A stretch of 34,195 nucleotides of DNA from Planctomycetaceae bacterium (lineage in GTDB: Bacteria > Planctomycetota > Planctomycetia > Pirellulales > UBA1268), in NCBI GenBank assembly GCA_005791575.1, contig SXWA01000060.1, forward strand, positions 1-34,195. Reading direction: 5' to 3'. Within the stretch, counting starts at the first letter, position 1; every line of letters starts with the position of its first letter. The notes under the pieces are model-generated. The model saw nothing but the letters and a program-made list of their open reading frames with translations. It ran no database searches and was not told where the DNA came from. This document shows, piece by piece, positions 7,875 to 15,976 of the stretch. The translations under genes were made by a program, and so were the position numbers.

Positions 7875-7969
7875 CTCCTCCTCCGGCGGGACCGGGTGGC
7901 GGTGCCGGACGGACGCCGCGGTGTGCGCTCCGTGACGGGTGACGGGTGGGACCGGGGGGACCAACGAGC

Positions 7970-10900
7970 ATGACGACCGATTCCGCGGGTGGTGCAGGGA
8001 CCCTCGAGACACCGGGCGCGCAGTCTCACGCTCCCTCCCCGTCACCTGCGGCCGACGGAGGGCCGGCCGCATCGGCCTACGACCAGGGGCGGCTGCGCAT
8101 GGCGATCCTCGGGTTGCGGCAGGCGGCCGCCTCCCGCGTCAAGCTCGAGCACGAGATCGTCAACGAGCACGACCAGGAGACCGCGGCCGCACGTGACGAG
8201 GCCACCCGGGCGACCGCGGCCACCACCGAAAAGCACCACCGCGAGATCGCCGCCACCAAAAAGGAATACGCCGATCTCACCGCGCGCCTCACCGCGCAGG
8301 CAGAGGCCGAGTTGAAGAAGATCGAGGAGCAGCGGAGTCATAAGGTCGCCTCCCTCCAGCGCGCCTGGCAGGAACAGACGACCAAGATCAAGGAGGATCA
8401 CGAGTTCGAACAGGCCTCGATCAAGGAGGTCTTCAAGGAGAAGCGCAACGACCCCCAGAAACTGTTCGCGAAGACGGAGGCCGATCTGAAGAGGGTCGCC
8501 AGCCAGTTCGAGGAGGCGCTCGCGAAGGGGAAGGAGTTTCTCGCCGGCTGCGGGGTGAAAACAGACCACGCGGCGACCGACGACCGGCCGCTCCCCGAGC
8601 GGGACGGCGTCCTCGCCGAGATCGAAGCCCTCCATGCCGGCGTCATCGCCCGCACGAAGGAATTGCTGGGGATGGCGGCGTCGAAGACGATCTTCGGCGG
8701 CTTGAAGAAGGAAGCCGCCCGCCAGGCCGCCGACGTCTGGACTTCCGTGGAGCGCGACGTGGTCCGCGGCCGGCGCCTGCTCGCCGCCGCCACCGAATGG
8801 TTGCCGGTGCGCCGCGAGGAGCAGGCGCGGGCCCTCGAGTCGGGCACCCGCAAGCACCTCGCCGACCTCGAGGCCCGGGCGAAGAAGGGGATCGCCGACC
8901 TCACCGCCAAGCGCGATGCCCAACTCGCCGAAATCACCGATAAAGTCGCGCAGGCCACGACGTCGATCCGCAGCAAGGCGACGACCGCCCGCGAGGAGGC
9001 CGATGCCCGCTACCCCGCCCGGATCGCCGCCCTCGGGGCCGATCTGGTGCGCGACGTCAACGAGCGGGAACAGGCCCGCGACGACCGCCTCGCCGCCGCG
9101 GACCGGAGGCTGGCGGAGCGGACGGCCGCGATGACCTCCGCCTGGCGCCAGGCCCGCACCGACGCCGACGCGGTCGTCAACGCCGCCACGGAGATCGATG
9201 CCGCCGCGTTCCCCGAATGGGGCGCGCTTGCCGACGGCTCAGCGACCCTGCCGCAGCGGTCCCCCGTGGGGCTCCGCTTCGGAGAACTGGGTGTGTCGCT
9301 CGAGAAGGTGCCCGGGGGGGTTTCCAGCCGCCCCGAGCTCAACGCCTTCGGCCCGGTCGCCTGGACGCAGCCGGCCCTCGTGCCCTTCCCCGACGGATCA
9401 TCGCTGGTGGTCAAGACCACGGCCGACCAGCGCGAGGCTGCCGGAGCCTTCCTCCAGGCGCTCACGCTGCGGATCGCCGCCGGAGTGCCGGCCGGCCAGA
9501 CCCGGTTCACGATCATCGATCCCCTCGGGTTGGGCAAGCATTTCGCCGGGTTCATGCACCTCGCCGATCACGACGAGCTGCTCGTCACCAGCCGGATCTG
9601 GACCGAGCCGGCGCTCATCGAACAGCGCCTGGCCGACATCACCGAGCACATGGAGCTGGTGATCCAGAAATACCTGCGCAACGAATACGAGTCGATCGCC
9701 CACTACAACGCCGAAGCCGAGGTGCCGGAGCCCTACCGCTTCGTCGTCGTCGCCAATTTCCCGGCGAACTTCACCGAGACGAGCGCCAGGCGTCTGGCGA
9801 GCATCGCCTCCAGCGGCCATCGCTGCGGCGTGGCCCTCGTCGTTTCGGTCGACACCAAGCTGCCCCTGCCGGCGGGCTTCTCCCTCTCCGACATCGACTC
9901 GCACGCCACCGTCCTCCAGCTCAAGGACGGCACCTTCACCTGGCACGACCCCGAGTTCTCGAAATGGCCGCTCACCGTGGAGACGGCCCCGCCTGACGAC
10001 GTGTTCACCGAGATCGTGCAGCGGATCGGCCGGGCGGCCAAGGCCGCCAAGCGCGTCGAGGTGCCCTTCGACCGGGTCGCGCCGCCGGAGAACACCTGGT
10101 GGAGCGGGAGCACGGCGCGCGAGATCGACGTCCCGCTCGGCCCAGCCGGTGCCAAGAAGATGCAGCACATGCGGCTCGGCAAGGGCACCAGCCAGCACGT
10201 GCTCATCGCCGGCAAGACGGGCTCCGGCAAGTCGACGATGATGCACGCGCTGATCACGAACCTCGCGCTCACCTACAGCCCCAACGAGGTCCAGTTCTAT
10301 CTCATCGACTTCAAGAAGGGGGTCGAGTTCAAGATCTACGACCACTACCGGCTGCCCCACGCGCGCGTCATCGCCATCGAGAGCGAACGCGAGTTCGGGC
10401 TCTCGGTGCTGGAGCAGCTCGACCGGGAGCTGAAGCGACGCGGTGACCTGTTCCGCGACCTTGCCGTGCAGGATCTCGCCGGCTTCCGCGCCACCGGCAA
10501 CCCCGACCCGATGCCGCGCGTGCTGCTGATCATCGACGAGTTCCAGGAGCTGTTCATCGAGGACGACAAGCTCGCCCAGGATGCCTCGTTGATCCTCGAC
10601 CGCCTCGTCCGTCAGGGCCGTGCCTTCGGCATGCACGTGCTCCTCGGGTCGCAGACGCTCGGCGGGTCGTACAGCCTGCCGCGCGCGACGATGGGGCAGA
10701 TGGCGGTGCGCATCGCGCTGCAATGCAACGAGGCCGACAGCAGCCTGATCCTCTCGGAGGACAACTCCGCCGCCCGGCTGCTCACCCGGCCCGGCGAGGC
10801 GATCTACAACGATGCCAACGGCATGCTCGCCGGGAACAACCCCTTCCAGGTCGTGTGGCTCGGCGACGACCGACGAGAATGGTACCTCTCGGCGCTGCGG

Positions 10901-12013
10901 CAACTCGCCGACCGGCGGTCCGACGTCGCGCCGCTCCCGCGGATCGTCTTCGACGGCAATCAGGCGGCCGATCCTGCCGGCAACGGACAGTTGGCCGAGC
11001 TGCTCGCCAAGGGCACCGTCGGCGGGCGCGAGCCGGTCGCCCCCGTCGCCTGGCTCGGCGACGCGATCGCGATCAAGGATCCGACCGCCGCGATCCTCCG
11101 CCGCCAGGGTGGCGCCAACCTGCTGGTCGTCGGCCAGCGCGAGGATCTCGCGGTGAGCCTCCTCGGCATGGCACTGGTGGGGCTCGCGGCCGCACACGAT
11201 CCGTTCCCCGGGGGCCGTCTCGAGCGCCCTGCCCGGTTCGTCCTCTTCGAGCCGGCCGTCGCCGAGGAGAAGCCCGACCTGCTGCTCCGCCAGCTCGCCA
11301 CGTCGCTCCCCCACGACGTGGAGAGCGTGTCGCTCCTCGGAGTCACCGATGCCTTCGCTGGCCTCGCGGCCGAGGTCAAGCGCCGACTCGACGAGCAGGT
11401 GCTCGACGGCGAGGCGATCTTCGTGATTGTCCGCGACCTGGCCCGGTTCCGCGAGCTGCGCAAAAGCGACGGTGACTTCGGCTTCTCGTTCGGCGGCGAC
11501 CAGAAGTCGGGACCGGCGCAGAACTTCAACACCGTGCTCAAGGACGGCCCGACCGTCGGCATCCACACGCTCGTGTGGTGCGACTCGCTCACCAATCTGA
11601 TGCGGACGTTCGAGCGCGGTGCCCTCAAGGAGTTCGAACTCCGCGTCCTCTTCCAGATGAGCGCCTCCGACTCGAGCCAACTCGTCGACAGCCCGCTGGC
11701 GAGCAAGCTCGGTCCGCAGCGCGCGCTGTTCATCCACGAAGAAACCGGCACGCTGGAGAAGTTCCGCCCGTATTCGTTCCCCGCCGGGGAGTGGCTCGAT
11801 GGCGTCGCGGCGGCGCTGCGGGCCCGCCCCCCCGGTCAGAGCATCGAGCGGCCACGGGTCGGGAAACTCGCCGGCGGCGGTGGGTCGGCTTCCACCAAGC
11901 CGGCCGACGACGAGTTCAACTTCACCAAGTTCCTCGACGATCCGCCGTCGGCGGCGGGGGACACTGGCCATACGTCGGCGGCGGACCCCGACGCGGGGCT
12001 TCCCCCGGCGTGA
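7970..12013 (+). CDS. Large coiled-coil FtsK/SpoIIIE-family ATPase with three ATPase-like modules
   Basis: A 1347-residue protein. Residues 1-40 are Ala/Pro-rich. About 45-400 form a long, highly charged coiled coil. Three FtsK/SpoIIIE-like modules follow. Module 1 (about 440-690) keeps the fold pattern ('GSSLVV', 'RFTIIDPLG', 'YRFVVVANF') but no P-loop. Module 2 has a perfect Walker A, GKTGSGKST at 748-756, 'FYLIDFKKGVEFKIY', Walker B 'VLLIIDEFQEL' (D856, E857) and 'HVLLGSQTLGG'. Module 3 (about 1010-1270) has 'LLVVGQRED' in place of a P-loop and 'AIFVIVRDL' in place of Walker B. Three modules in tandem resemble EccC/EssC of type VII secretion, but no transmembrane segment or FHA domain is visible. 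The start at 7970 follows a G6-A run at a spacing of 9; an in-frame GTG at 7946 is less likely. The last 18 residues are encoded by a tandem DNA repeat. Confidence 0.9.
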   Translation: MTTDSAGGAGTLETPGAQSHAPSPSPAADGGPAASAYDQGRLRMAILGLRQAAASRVKLEHEIVNEHDQETAAARDEATRATAATTEKHHREIAATKKEYADLTARLTAQAEAELKKIEEQRSHKVASLQRAWQEQTTKIKEDHEFEQASIKEVFKEKRNDPQKLFAKTEADLKRVASQFEEALAKGKEFLAGCGVKTDHAATDDRPLPERDGVLAEIEALHAGVIARTKELLGMAASKTIFGGLKKEAARQAADVWTSVERDVVRGRRLLAAATEWLPVRREEQARALESGTRKHLADLEARAKKGIADLTAKRDAQLAEITDKVAQATTSIRSKATTAREEADARYPARIAALGADLVRDVNEREQARDDRLAAADRRLAERTAAMTSAWRQARTDADAVVNAATEIDAAAFPEWGALADGSATLPQRSPVGLRFGELGVSLEKVPGGVSSRPELNAFGPVAWTQPALVPFPDGSSLVVKTTADQREAAGAFLQALTLRIAAGVPAGQTRFTIIDPLGLGKHFAGFMHLADHDELLVTSRIWTEPALIEQRLADITEHMELVIQKYLRNEYESIAHYNAEAEVPEPYRFVVVANFPANFTETSARRLASIASSGHRCGVALVVSVDTKLPLPAGFSLSDIDSHATVLQLKDGTFTWHDPEFSKWPLTVETAPPDDVFTEIVQRIGRAAKAAKRVEVPFDRVAPPENTWWSGSTAREIDVPLGPAGAKKMQHMRLGKGTSQHVLIAGKTGSGKSTMMHALITNLALTYSPNEVQFYLIDFKKGVEFKIYDHYRLPHARVIAIESEREFGLSVLEQLDRELKRRGDLFRDLAVQDLAGFRATGNPDPMPRVLLIIDEFQELFIEDDKLAQDASLILDRLVRQGRAFGMHVLLGSQTLGGSYSLPRATMGQMAVRIALQCNEADSSLILSEDNSAARLLTRPGEAIYNDANGMLAGNNPFQVVWLGDDRREWYLSALRQLADRRSDVAPLPRIVFDGNQAADPAGNGQLAELLAKGTVGGREPVAPVAWLGDAIAIKDPTAAILRRQGGANLLVVGQREDLAVSLLGMALVGLAAAHDPFPGGRLERPARFVLFEPAVAEEKPDLLLRQLATSLPHDVESVSLLGVTDAFAGLAAEVKRRLDEQVLDGEAIFVIVRDLARFRELRKSDGDFGFSFGGDQKSGPAQNFNTVLKDGPTVGIHTLVWCDSLTNLMRTFERGALKEFELRVLFQMSASDSSQLVDSPLASKLGPQRALFIHEETGTLEKFRPYSFPAGEWLDGVAAALRARPPGQSIERPRVGKLAGGGGSASTKPADDEFNFTKFLDDPPSAAGDTGHTSAADPDAGLPPA

Positions 12014-12093
12014 GCGCGGGGGACACCGGCCATACGTCGACGGCGGACCCCGACGCGGGGCTTCCCCCGGCGTGAGCGCGGGGGATCACCGGG
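11954..12093. repeat. 62-bp tandem repeat spanning the end of the FtsK-like gene
   Basis: Two nearly identical units, 11954-12015 and 12016-12077, differ at only two positions I can see (ACACTGG/ACACCGG and GTCGGCG/GTCGACG). A partial third copy begins at 12078 (GCGGGGGATCACCGG). Each unit contains two small GC-rich hairpins, CCCCG-ACG-CGGGG and CCCCCG...CGGGGG. The ATPase stop codon lies inside the first unit and the repeat fills the convergent gap to the HtrA-like gene (stop at 12086). The hairpins could act as a bidirectional terminator; there is no T-tract. Confidence 0.92.
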
Positions 12094-13210
12094 GTGTCTC
12101 GGCAGGACGGCGGCCGATCCGCACGCGCAGCCGGAGCGTTTCACCATCGCGCAGCACGTCCACCGGAACCTCCGTGCCGATCGGCGCGCGGGCCGCGAGG
12201 AAGAACAGCGCCCGTTGATCGGCCACCGGCTTGCCGTCGAAACGGATCACGACGTCGCCGCGCTCTATCCCCGCCTGGGCAGCCGGAGACCGGTCATCGA
12301 CCTGCATCACGAGCGCCCCGGAGGCCATCTCCTCCGGCGGGTCATCGACCTGCACCCCGAGGAATCCGCGCTCCACCGGGCCGCGCTCGACGATCGCCCG
12401 GCAGACTTCCCGGGCCGTGTTGGCGGGAATGGCGAAGGCGATCCCCTGGAAGTCGGCGCCGACGATCGCGGTGTTGATGCCGACGATCTCCGCGTGGACG
12501 TTCACCAGCGGGCCACCGGAACTGCCGCGGTTGACGGCGGCATCCGTCTGGAGGAACTCCTGCAGTGGATCGTCGAGCACGCCGCGGCGGCCGGTGGCGC
12601 TGATGATCCCGTAGGTCAGCGTGCGGTCGAGGCCGAATGGATTGCCGATCGCCCACACCATCTCCCCCACCTCGAGTCGGTCGCTGTCGCCCCAGGCGGC
12701 GGTGGGGAGGTCCGTGGCATCGATGCGCAGCACGGCCAGGTCGGTCGCGGGGTCGGCACCGACCAGTTCGGCGTCGAAACTCCGCCCATCGGCGAGGCGG
12801 ACGTCGATCGAGCGCGCCTGGGCGACGACGTGGTAATTGGTGACGATCACCCCGTCCGGCTCGACGATCACGCCGGAGCCCGACGACTCCTCCGCCGCCA
12901 GACGCGACCGCGGCCCCCACAGCGCGCCGACCTCGTCGGCGGCGAGGAGGACCGGCCGGGTGCTGGTCACGTTGACCACGGCCGGGCCGACGAGCCGGGC
13001 CAGCGAGGTGAACAACTTGCCGACAGGGGCCAACTCGGCACCGGCGGCGGCATCACGGATCGCGGCCAATTCCTCGCGCGTCTTCGCATACTGGATCCGG
13101 CCGACGAACGACGGCCAGGCGAGGAGCGTCAGCAGCGTCACGAAGGACAATACCAGCAAGGGGGTGCGCAGCGCCGCCAGATCGGTCCGTCCGGATGACC
13201 TGTCGCTCAT
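12086..13210 (-). CDS. HtrA/DegP-like membrane-anchored serine protease with PDZ domain
   Basis: A 374-residue S1C-family protease. An uncleaved N-terminal membrane anchor ('LLVLSFVTLLTLLAW', about residues 18-33) is followed by a short coil. The trypsin-like domain carries H127 ('VTNYHVVA'), D157 ('ATDLAVLRI') and S231 ('NRGSSGGPLVN'); the usual N-S-G-G-P here reads S-S-G-G-P. One C-terminal PDZ domain follows ('RGFLGVQVDD...SPAAQAGIERGDVVIRFDGKPV'). It probably degrades or senses misfolded envelope proteins in the periplasm. The start at 13210 overlaps the cinA stop by 4 bases (ATGA), so the two are one transcription unit with cinA first. The frame is open farther upstream only because it overlaps cinA. 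Confidence 0.92.
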   Translation of the reverse strand: MSDRSSGRTDLAALRTPLLVLSFVTLLTLLAWPSFVGRIQYAKTREELAAIRDAAAGAELAPVGKLFTSLARLVGPAVVNVTSTRPVLLAADEVGALWGPRSRLAAEESSGSGVIVEPDGVIVTNYHVVAQARSIDVRLADGRSFDAELVGADPATDLAVLRIDATDLPTAAWGDSDRLEVGEMVWAIGNPFGLDRTLTYGIISATGRRGVLDDPLQEFLQTDAAVNRGSSGGPLVNVHAEIVGINTAIVGADFQGIAFAIPANTAREVCRAIVERGPVERGFLGVQVDDPPEEMASGALVMQVDDRSPAAQAGIERGDVVIRFDGKPVADQRALFFLAARAPIGTEVPVDVLRDGETLRLRVRIGRRPAETPR

Positions 13211-14448
13211 CGCCGGGGCTCCGCTGCCGAGCGGGTGGAATCGCCCCGGTCCCCCGCCACCGCGACCGTCGTCCGAACGAGGTCGAAGGCGAAACGGGCG
13301 GCGCGTGGGAGCCGGATCGTGGCATCCCCACCGAGCCGGTGGCGCTGATGGACGGGCGACCCCGCGCCGGTGAGCACGATGTCGACAAGCGCGCCGTCGG
13401 CCAGTGCCGCGTGGACCGGCCCCACTCCCAAGGCATGGGTCGCTCCCCGCTGCCTCCGGCATTCCTCCACGCGGGTGACCAACTCCTCCAACCCGCCAGG
13501 ACCGCGACCGGGAGCCTCGACGGTGCCGCCGTGGTAGACACCGTCGCCCCGCCGCCGGGCCGCGGCGCTGGCCAAGGCCGCGACCATCCCGCAGGTGCCC
13601 CACTCGACCGTGGCGAGACTCCCGCCGCGCTCCGCCACCACCGCCAGCGCCGCGTCCTCGATCTCGTCGTCCTCGACGCCGAAGACGAGGCTGCCGAGGC
13701 AGTCACGGATCACGTCCTCGGTCGGCGCGATGCGGGCGCGGCAGGCGGCCTCGTCGGTGCCGCGGGCGGCGATCCGCAGCGTGATGGTCGCCTCGTGGGC
13801 GGTGATCCCCACCAGCGGGTCGCGGCCGCGCCGCACAAGGTCGGGCAGGCGGGCCTCGATGGCACTCTCGCCGAGCCCGAAGCACTTGATCCGGCGGAAG
13901 ACCATCGTGCCGCTGCCTCCGGTGGCGGCGAGGAGCGCGGGCACCACGCTCTCCCGCCACATCAGCCGCATCTCCGCCGGCACCCCCGGCAGGGCAAAGG
14001 CCCGGCAGACACGCCCCGCCGTCGGCAGGTCGACATCCAGCCCCGGGGCCGTGCCCTCCGGATTGGGGATCATGCGGCTGCCGCGCGGGAAGAGCGCCTG
14101 GCGCCGGTTCGTCTCGGGCATCACCACGCCGCGCCGGGCGAACCGCGACTCGACCGTGGCCAGCGCGTCGGCGCGCTCCTCGAGCGGCGTGCCCGCCACC
14201 GCGGCGAGCACGTCCCTCGTCAGGTCGTCGGCGGTCGGCCCCAGGCCTCCGGTGATCACGAGCAGGTCGGCCCGGTCCGCCGCGGCGCCCACGGCGCGGA
14301 TGCCGTCATCCAAGTCGTCCGGCACCGTCACATGACAGCCGACCGCGATCCCCAGCACCCCCAATTCCCGGGAAATCCATTGGCTGTTGGTGTCGAGCCG
14401 CTGGCCCGTGGTCAACTCGTCGCCGATGGCAATCACGTCCGCCCGCAT
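13207..14448 (-). CDS. cinA: CinA-like protein, MoCF domain with degenerate PncC domain
   Basis: A 413-residue protein of normal CinA length. The N-terminal MoCF/COG1058 domain (about 1-170) is well conserved: 'RADVIAIGDELTTGQRLDTNSQWISREL', 'ITGGLGPTADDLTRDVLA', 'GTAPGLDVD' and 'ALPGVPAEMRLMW'. In bacterial CinA this domain is an ADP-ribose pyrophosphatase. The C-terminal PncC (NMN deamidase) domain is eroded: the expected AESCTGG reads VEWGTCG (about 281-287), and the TGIAGPGG loop reads ALGVGPVH. NMN amidohydrolase activity is therefore doubtful. The start at 14448 gives the standard N-terminus. It is divergent from the Gfo/Idh-like gene with 81 bases between starts, and overlaps the protease gene downstream by 4 bases. 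Confidence 0.88.
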   Translation of the reverse strand: MRADVIAIGDELTTGQRLDTNSQWISRELGVLGIAVGCHVTVPDDLDDGIRAVGAAADRADLLVITGGLGPTADDLTRDVLAAVAGTPLEERADALATVESRFARRGVVMPETNRRQALFPRGSRMIPNPEGTAPGLDVDLPTAGRVCRAFALPGVPAEMRLMWRESVVPALLAATGGSGTMVFRRIKCFGLGESAIEARLPDLVRRGRDPLVGITAHEATITLRIAARGTDEAACRARIAPTEDVIRDCLGSLVFGVEDDEIEDAALAVVAERGGSLATVEWGTCGMVAALASAAARRRGDGVYHGGTVEAPGRGPGGLEELVTRVEECRRQRGATHALGVGPVHAALADGALVDIVLTGAGSPVHQRHRLGGDATIRLPRAARFAFDLVRTTVAVAGDRGDSTRSAAEPRR

Positions 14449-14529
14449 GGAACCCCACTTCCGTCGTCGTCCCCTTGTCGTCCCGCTCACCACTGGCCAC
14501 TTTCCCCGCTCCCGGAAACAATTGCAACG

Positions 14530-15780
14530 ATGCGTGTAGGCCTGCTCGGATACGACGACTCGATCGGCTGGCTGCTCGACGCGGCCCGCGGCAGCGGGCA
14601 CACGCTCGGACCGGTCTGCGACGTCGATCCGGCGGTGCTGGAGGCACTCCCGGGAGCCATGCCCGCCGCCTGGGAGACCCTCCTCGACGCCGAGTCCTCC
14701 GCGGCCGTCCTGGTGGGGGCCGACGGCTGGCATCCCGGCCGGGCCGATGCCGTGCGTGCCCTGGTGCAGGCGGGACGGACGCTCGTCCTCTCCCATCCGC
14801 TCGACCTGTCGATGGTGTGGGCCTACGAGTTGGAGATGATCCGCCAGGACACCGGTTCCCGGCTCGTCCCCTTCCTGCCCGAACGTCTCCATCCGTTCGT
14901 CGAGCAACTGAGGGCCACCCTCGAATCGGCGCTCGCCGGGGCCGGGACGATCGGCGTGCCGGAAACCCTCCTCTTCGAACGGCAACTCGCCGATCGGGGC
15001 CGCGATGCCGTCCTCCGGGCGTTCGCCCGCGATGCCGATCTGATCCGGGCGATCGTCGGCAGCCCCGGACGGCTCTCGACCCTCGGCGGGGGCGGCGGCG
15101 GTCCCGGGCCGGAAGACGCGCTCTGGGGCAGCCTGGCCATCGGGTTGTCGGGCCCCACCAGCCTGCCGGTGCGGTGGCAGGCCGGGCGCGGGAGCCCCCC
15201 AGGACTGCGCGTCCGCCTCCTCGGCAGCCGCGGCGACGTGGCCCTCGAGATTCCCGACGGCCAGCGCGTGAACTGCCGGCGCGAACAGGGAACCACCCCC
15301 ACCCAGCAACCGCTCGACCGACCGGCAGCCATGCTCGCCGAACTGGAGCGGATCATCGCCCAGCCGGCAGCCCACCCCAGCCCCCCCAAGGCACCCAGGG
15401 CGATTCCGCCGGCCACCTGGGACGACGCGGCGCGCGCCATCGAGCTGGCAGAGACGGTGCCACGCAGCCTCGCCCGCGGACGCGGCATCGACCTCCACCA
15501 GGAGGAGTTCACCGACGTCGGGACCTTCAAGGGCACGATGGCCTCCGTGGGATGCGGTCTCGTGCTGGTCGGCCTGCTGGTCGTCCTCCTCGGGGCATTG
15601 ATCGGCGGGATCGCCCGGGAAAACGGCTGGGAACTGGTGGCCCGGGTCGCCGGCGCCTGGCCGATGGTGCTCCTCGTGATCCTCTGCGCGTTCCTCGGGC
15701 TCCAGATCCTGCCCCTGCTGATCGGCGGCGCGCCCCGCCGTGGCGACGACTCCGGCCCCGGCGATCTCCCCGGGGCTTGA
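14530..15780 (+). CDS. Membrane-anchored Gfo/Idh-like protein, probably non-catalytic
   Basis: A 416-residue protein. The N-terminus ('MRVGLLGYDDSIGWLLDAARGSGHTLGPVCDVDP') and the alternating beta/alpha pattern to about residue 120 suggest a Gfo/Idh/MocA Rossmann domain. The glycine-rich NAD loop is not canonical, and the family EKP motif reads S88-H89-P90. A second alpha/beta domain follows (about 120-300). After a Pro-rich linker there are two hydrophobic segments, about 337-361 ('ASVGCGLVLVGLLVVLLGAL') and about 377-400 ('PMVLLVILCAFLGLQILPLL'), giving a C-terminal membrane hairpin. I infer a regulatory or binding role in the membrane rather than sugar oxidation, but cannot name it. The start at 14530 has only a weak Shine-Dalgarno. 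Confidence 0.72.
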   Translation: MRVGLLGYDDSIGWLLDAARGSGHTLGPVCDVDPAVLEALPGAMPAAWETLLDAESSAAVLVGADGWHPGRADAVRALVQAGRTLVLSHPLDLSMVWAYELEMIRQDTGSRLVPFLPERLHPFVEQLRATLESALAGAGTIGVPETLLFERQLADRGRDAVLRAFARDADLIRAIVGSPGRLSTLGGGGGGPGPEDALWGSLAIGLSGPTSLPVRWQAGRGSPPGLRVRLLGSRGDVALEIPDGQRVNCRREQGTTPTQQPLDRPAAMLAELERIIAQPAAHPSPPKAPRAIPPATWDDAARAIELAETVPRSLARGRGIDLHQEEFTDVGTFKGTMASVGCGLVLVGLLVVLLGALIGGIARENGWELVARVAGAWPMVLLVILCAFLGLQILPLLIGGAPRRGDDSGPGDLPGA

Positions 15781-15976
15781 GCCGCCGACCGCAGGGGTGG
15801 GATGCGCCCGGGGATTCCGGCCGTCCGGCAACTGGGGAAGGTGTGCGGCCTGGCGGGATCCAGGGAAAATCGAGAACCCTGGGCAACCGATCAACCCTGA
15901 TGTCGGCCGCATCGCTTCGGCAAGGCGGCAACGACGACATTCTGCCCGTGCAGATCGGTCGGGGAGTGGGCGCGTC

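Noticed and set aside
7932-7950. Short GTGACGG direct repeat just before the ATPase start
   Set aside because: Two and a half copies of a 7-mer in GC-rich DNA are compatible with chance. It only matters because an alternative in-frame GTG at 7946 lies in it; the ATG at 7970 has the better Shine-Dalgarno.
9398-11971. Open minus-strand frame of 857 codons opposite the FtsK-like gene
   Set aside because: It lies wholly antisense to a gene with clear Walker motifs. Its translation is Glu/Arg/Leu-biased low complexity with no family match, as expected from GC-rich codon-position bias.
12086-13210. The convergent HtrA-like protease as a mycosin partner of the WXG/FtsK operon
   Set aside because: Mycosins are subtilisin-like. 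This is an S1C trypsin-fold protease on the opposite strand, co-transcribed with cinA, so there is no reason to link it to the WXG operon.
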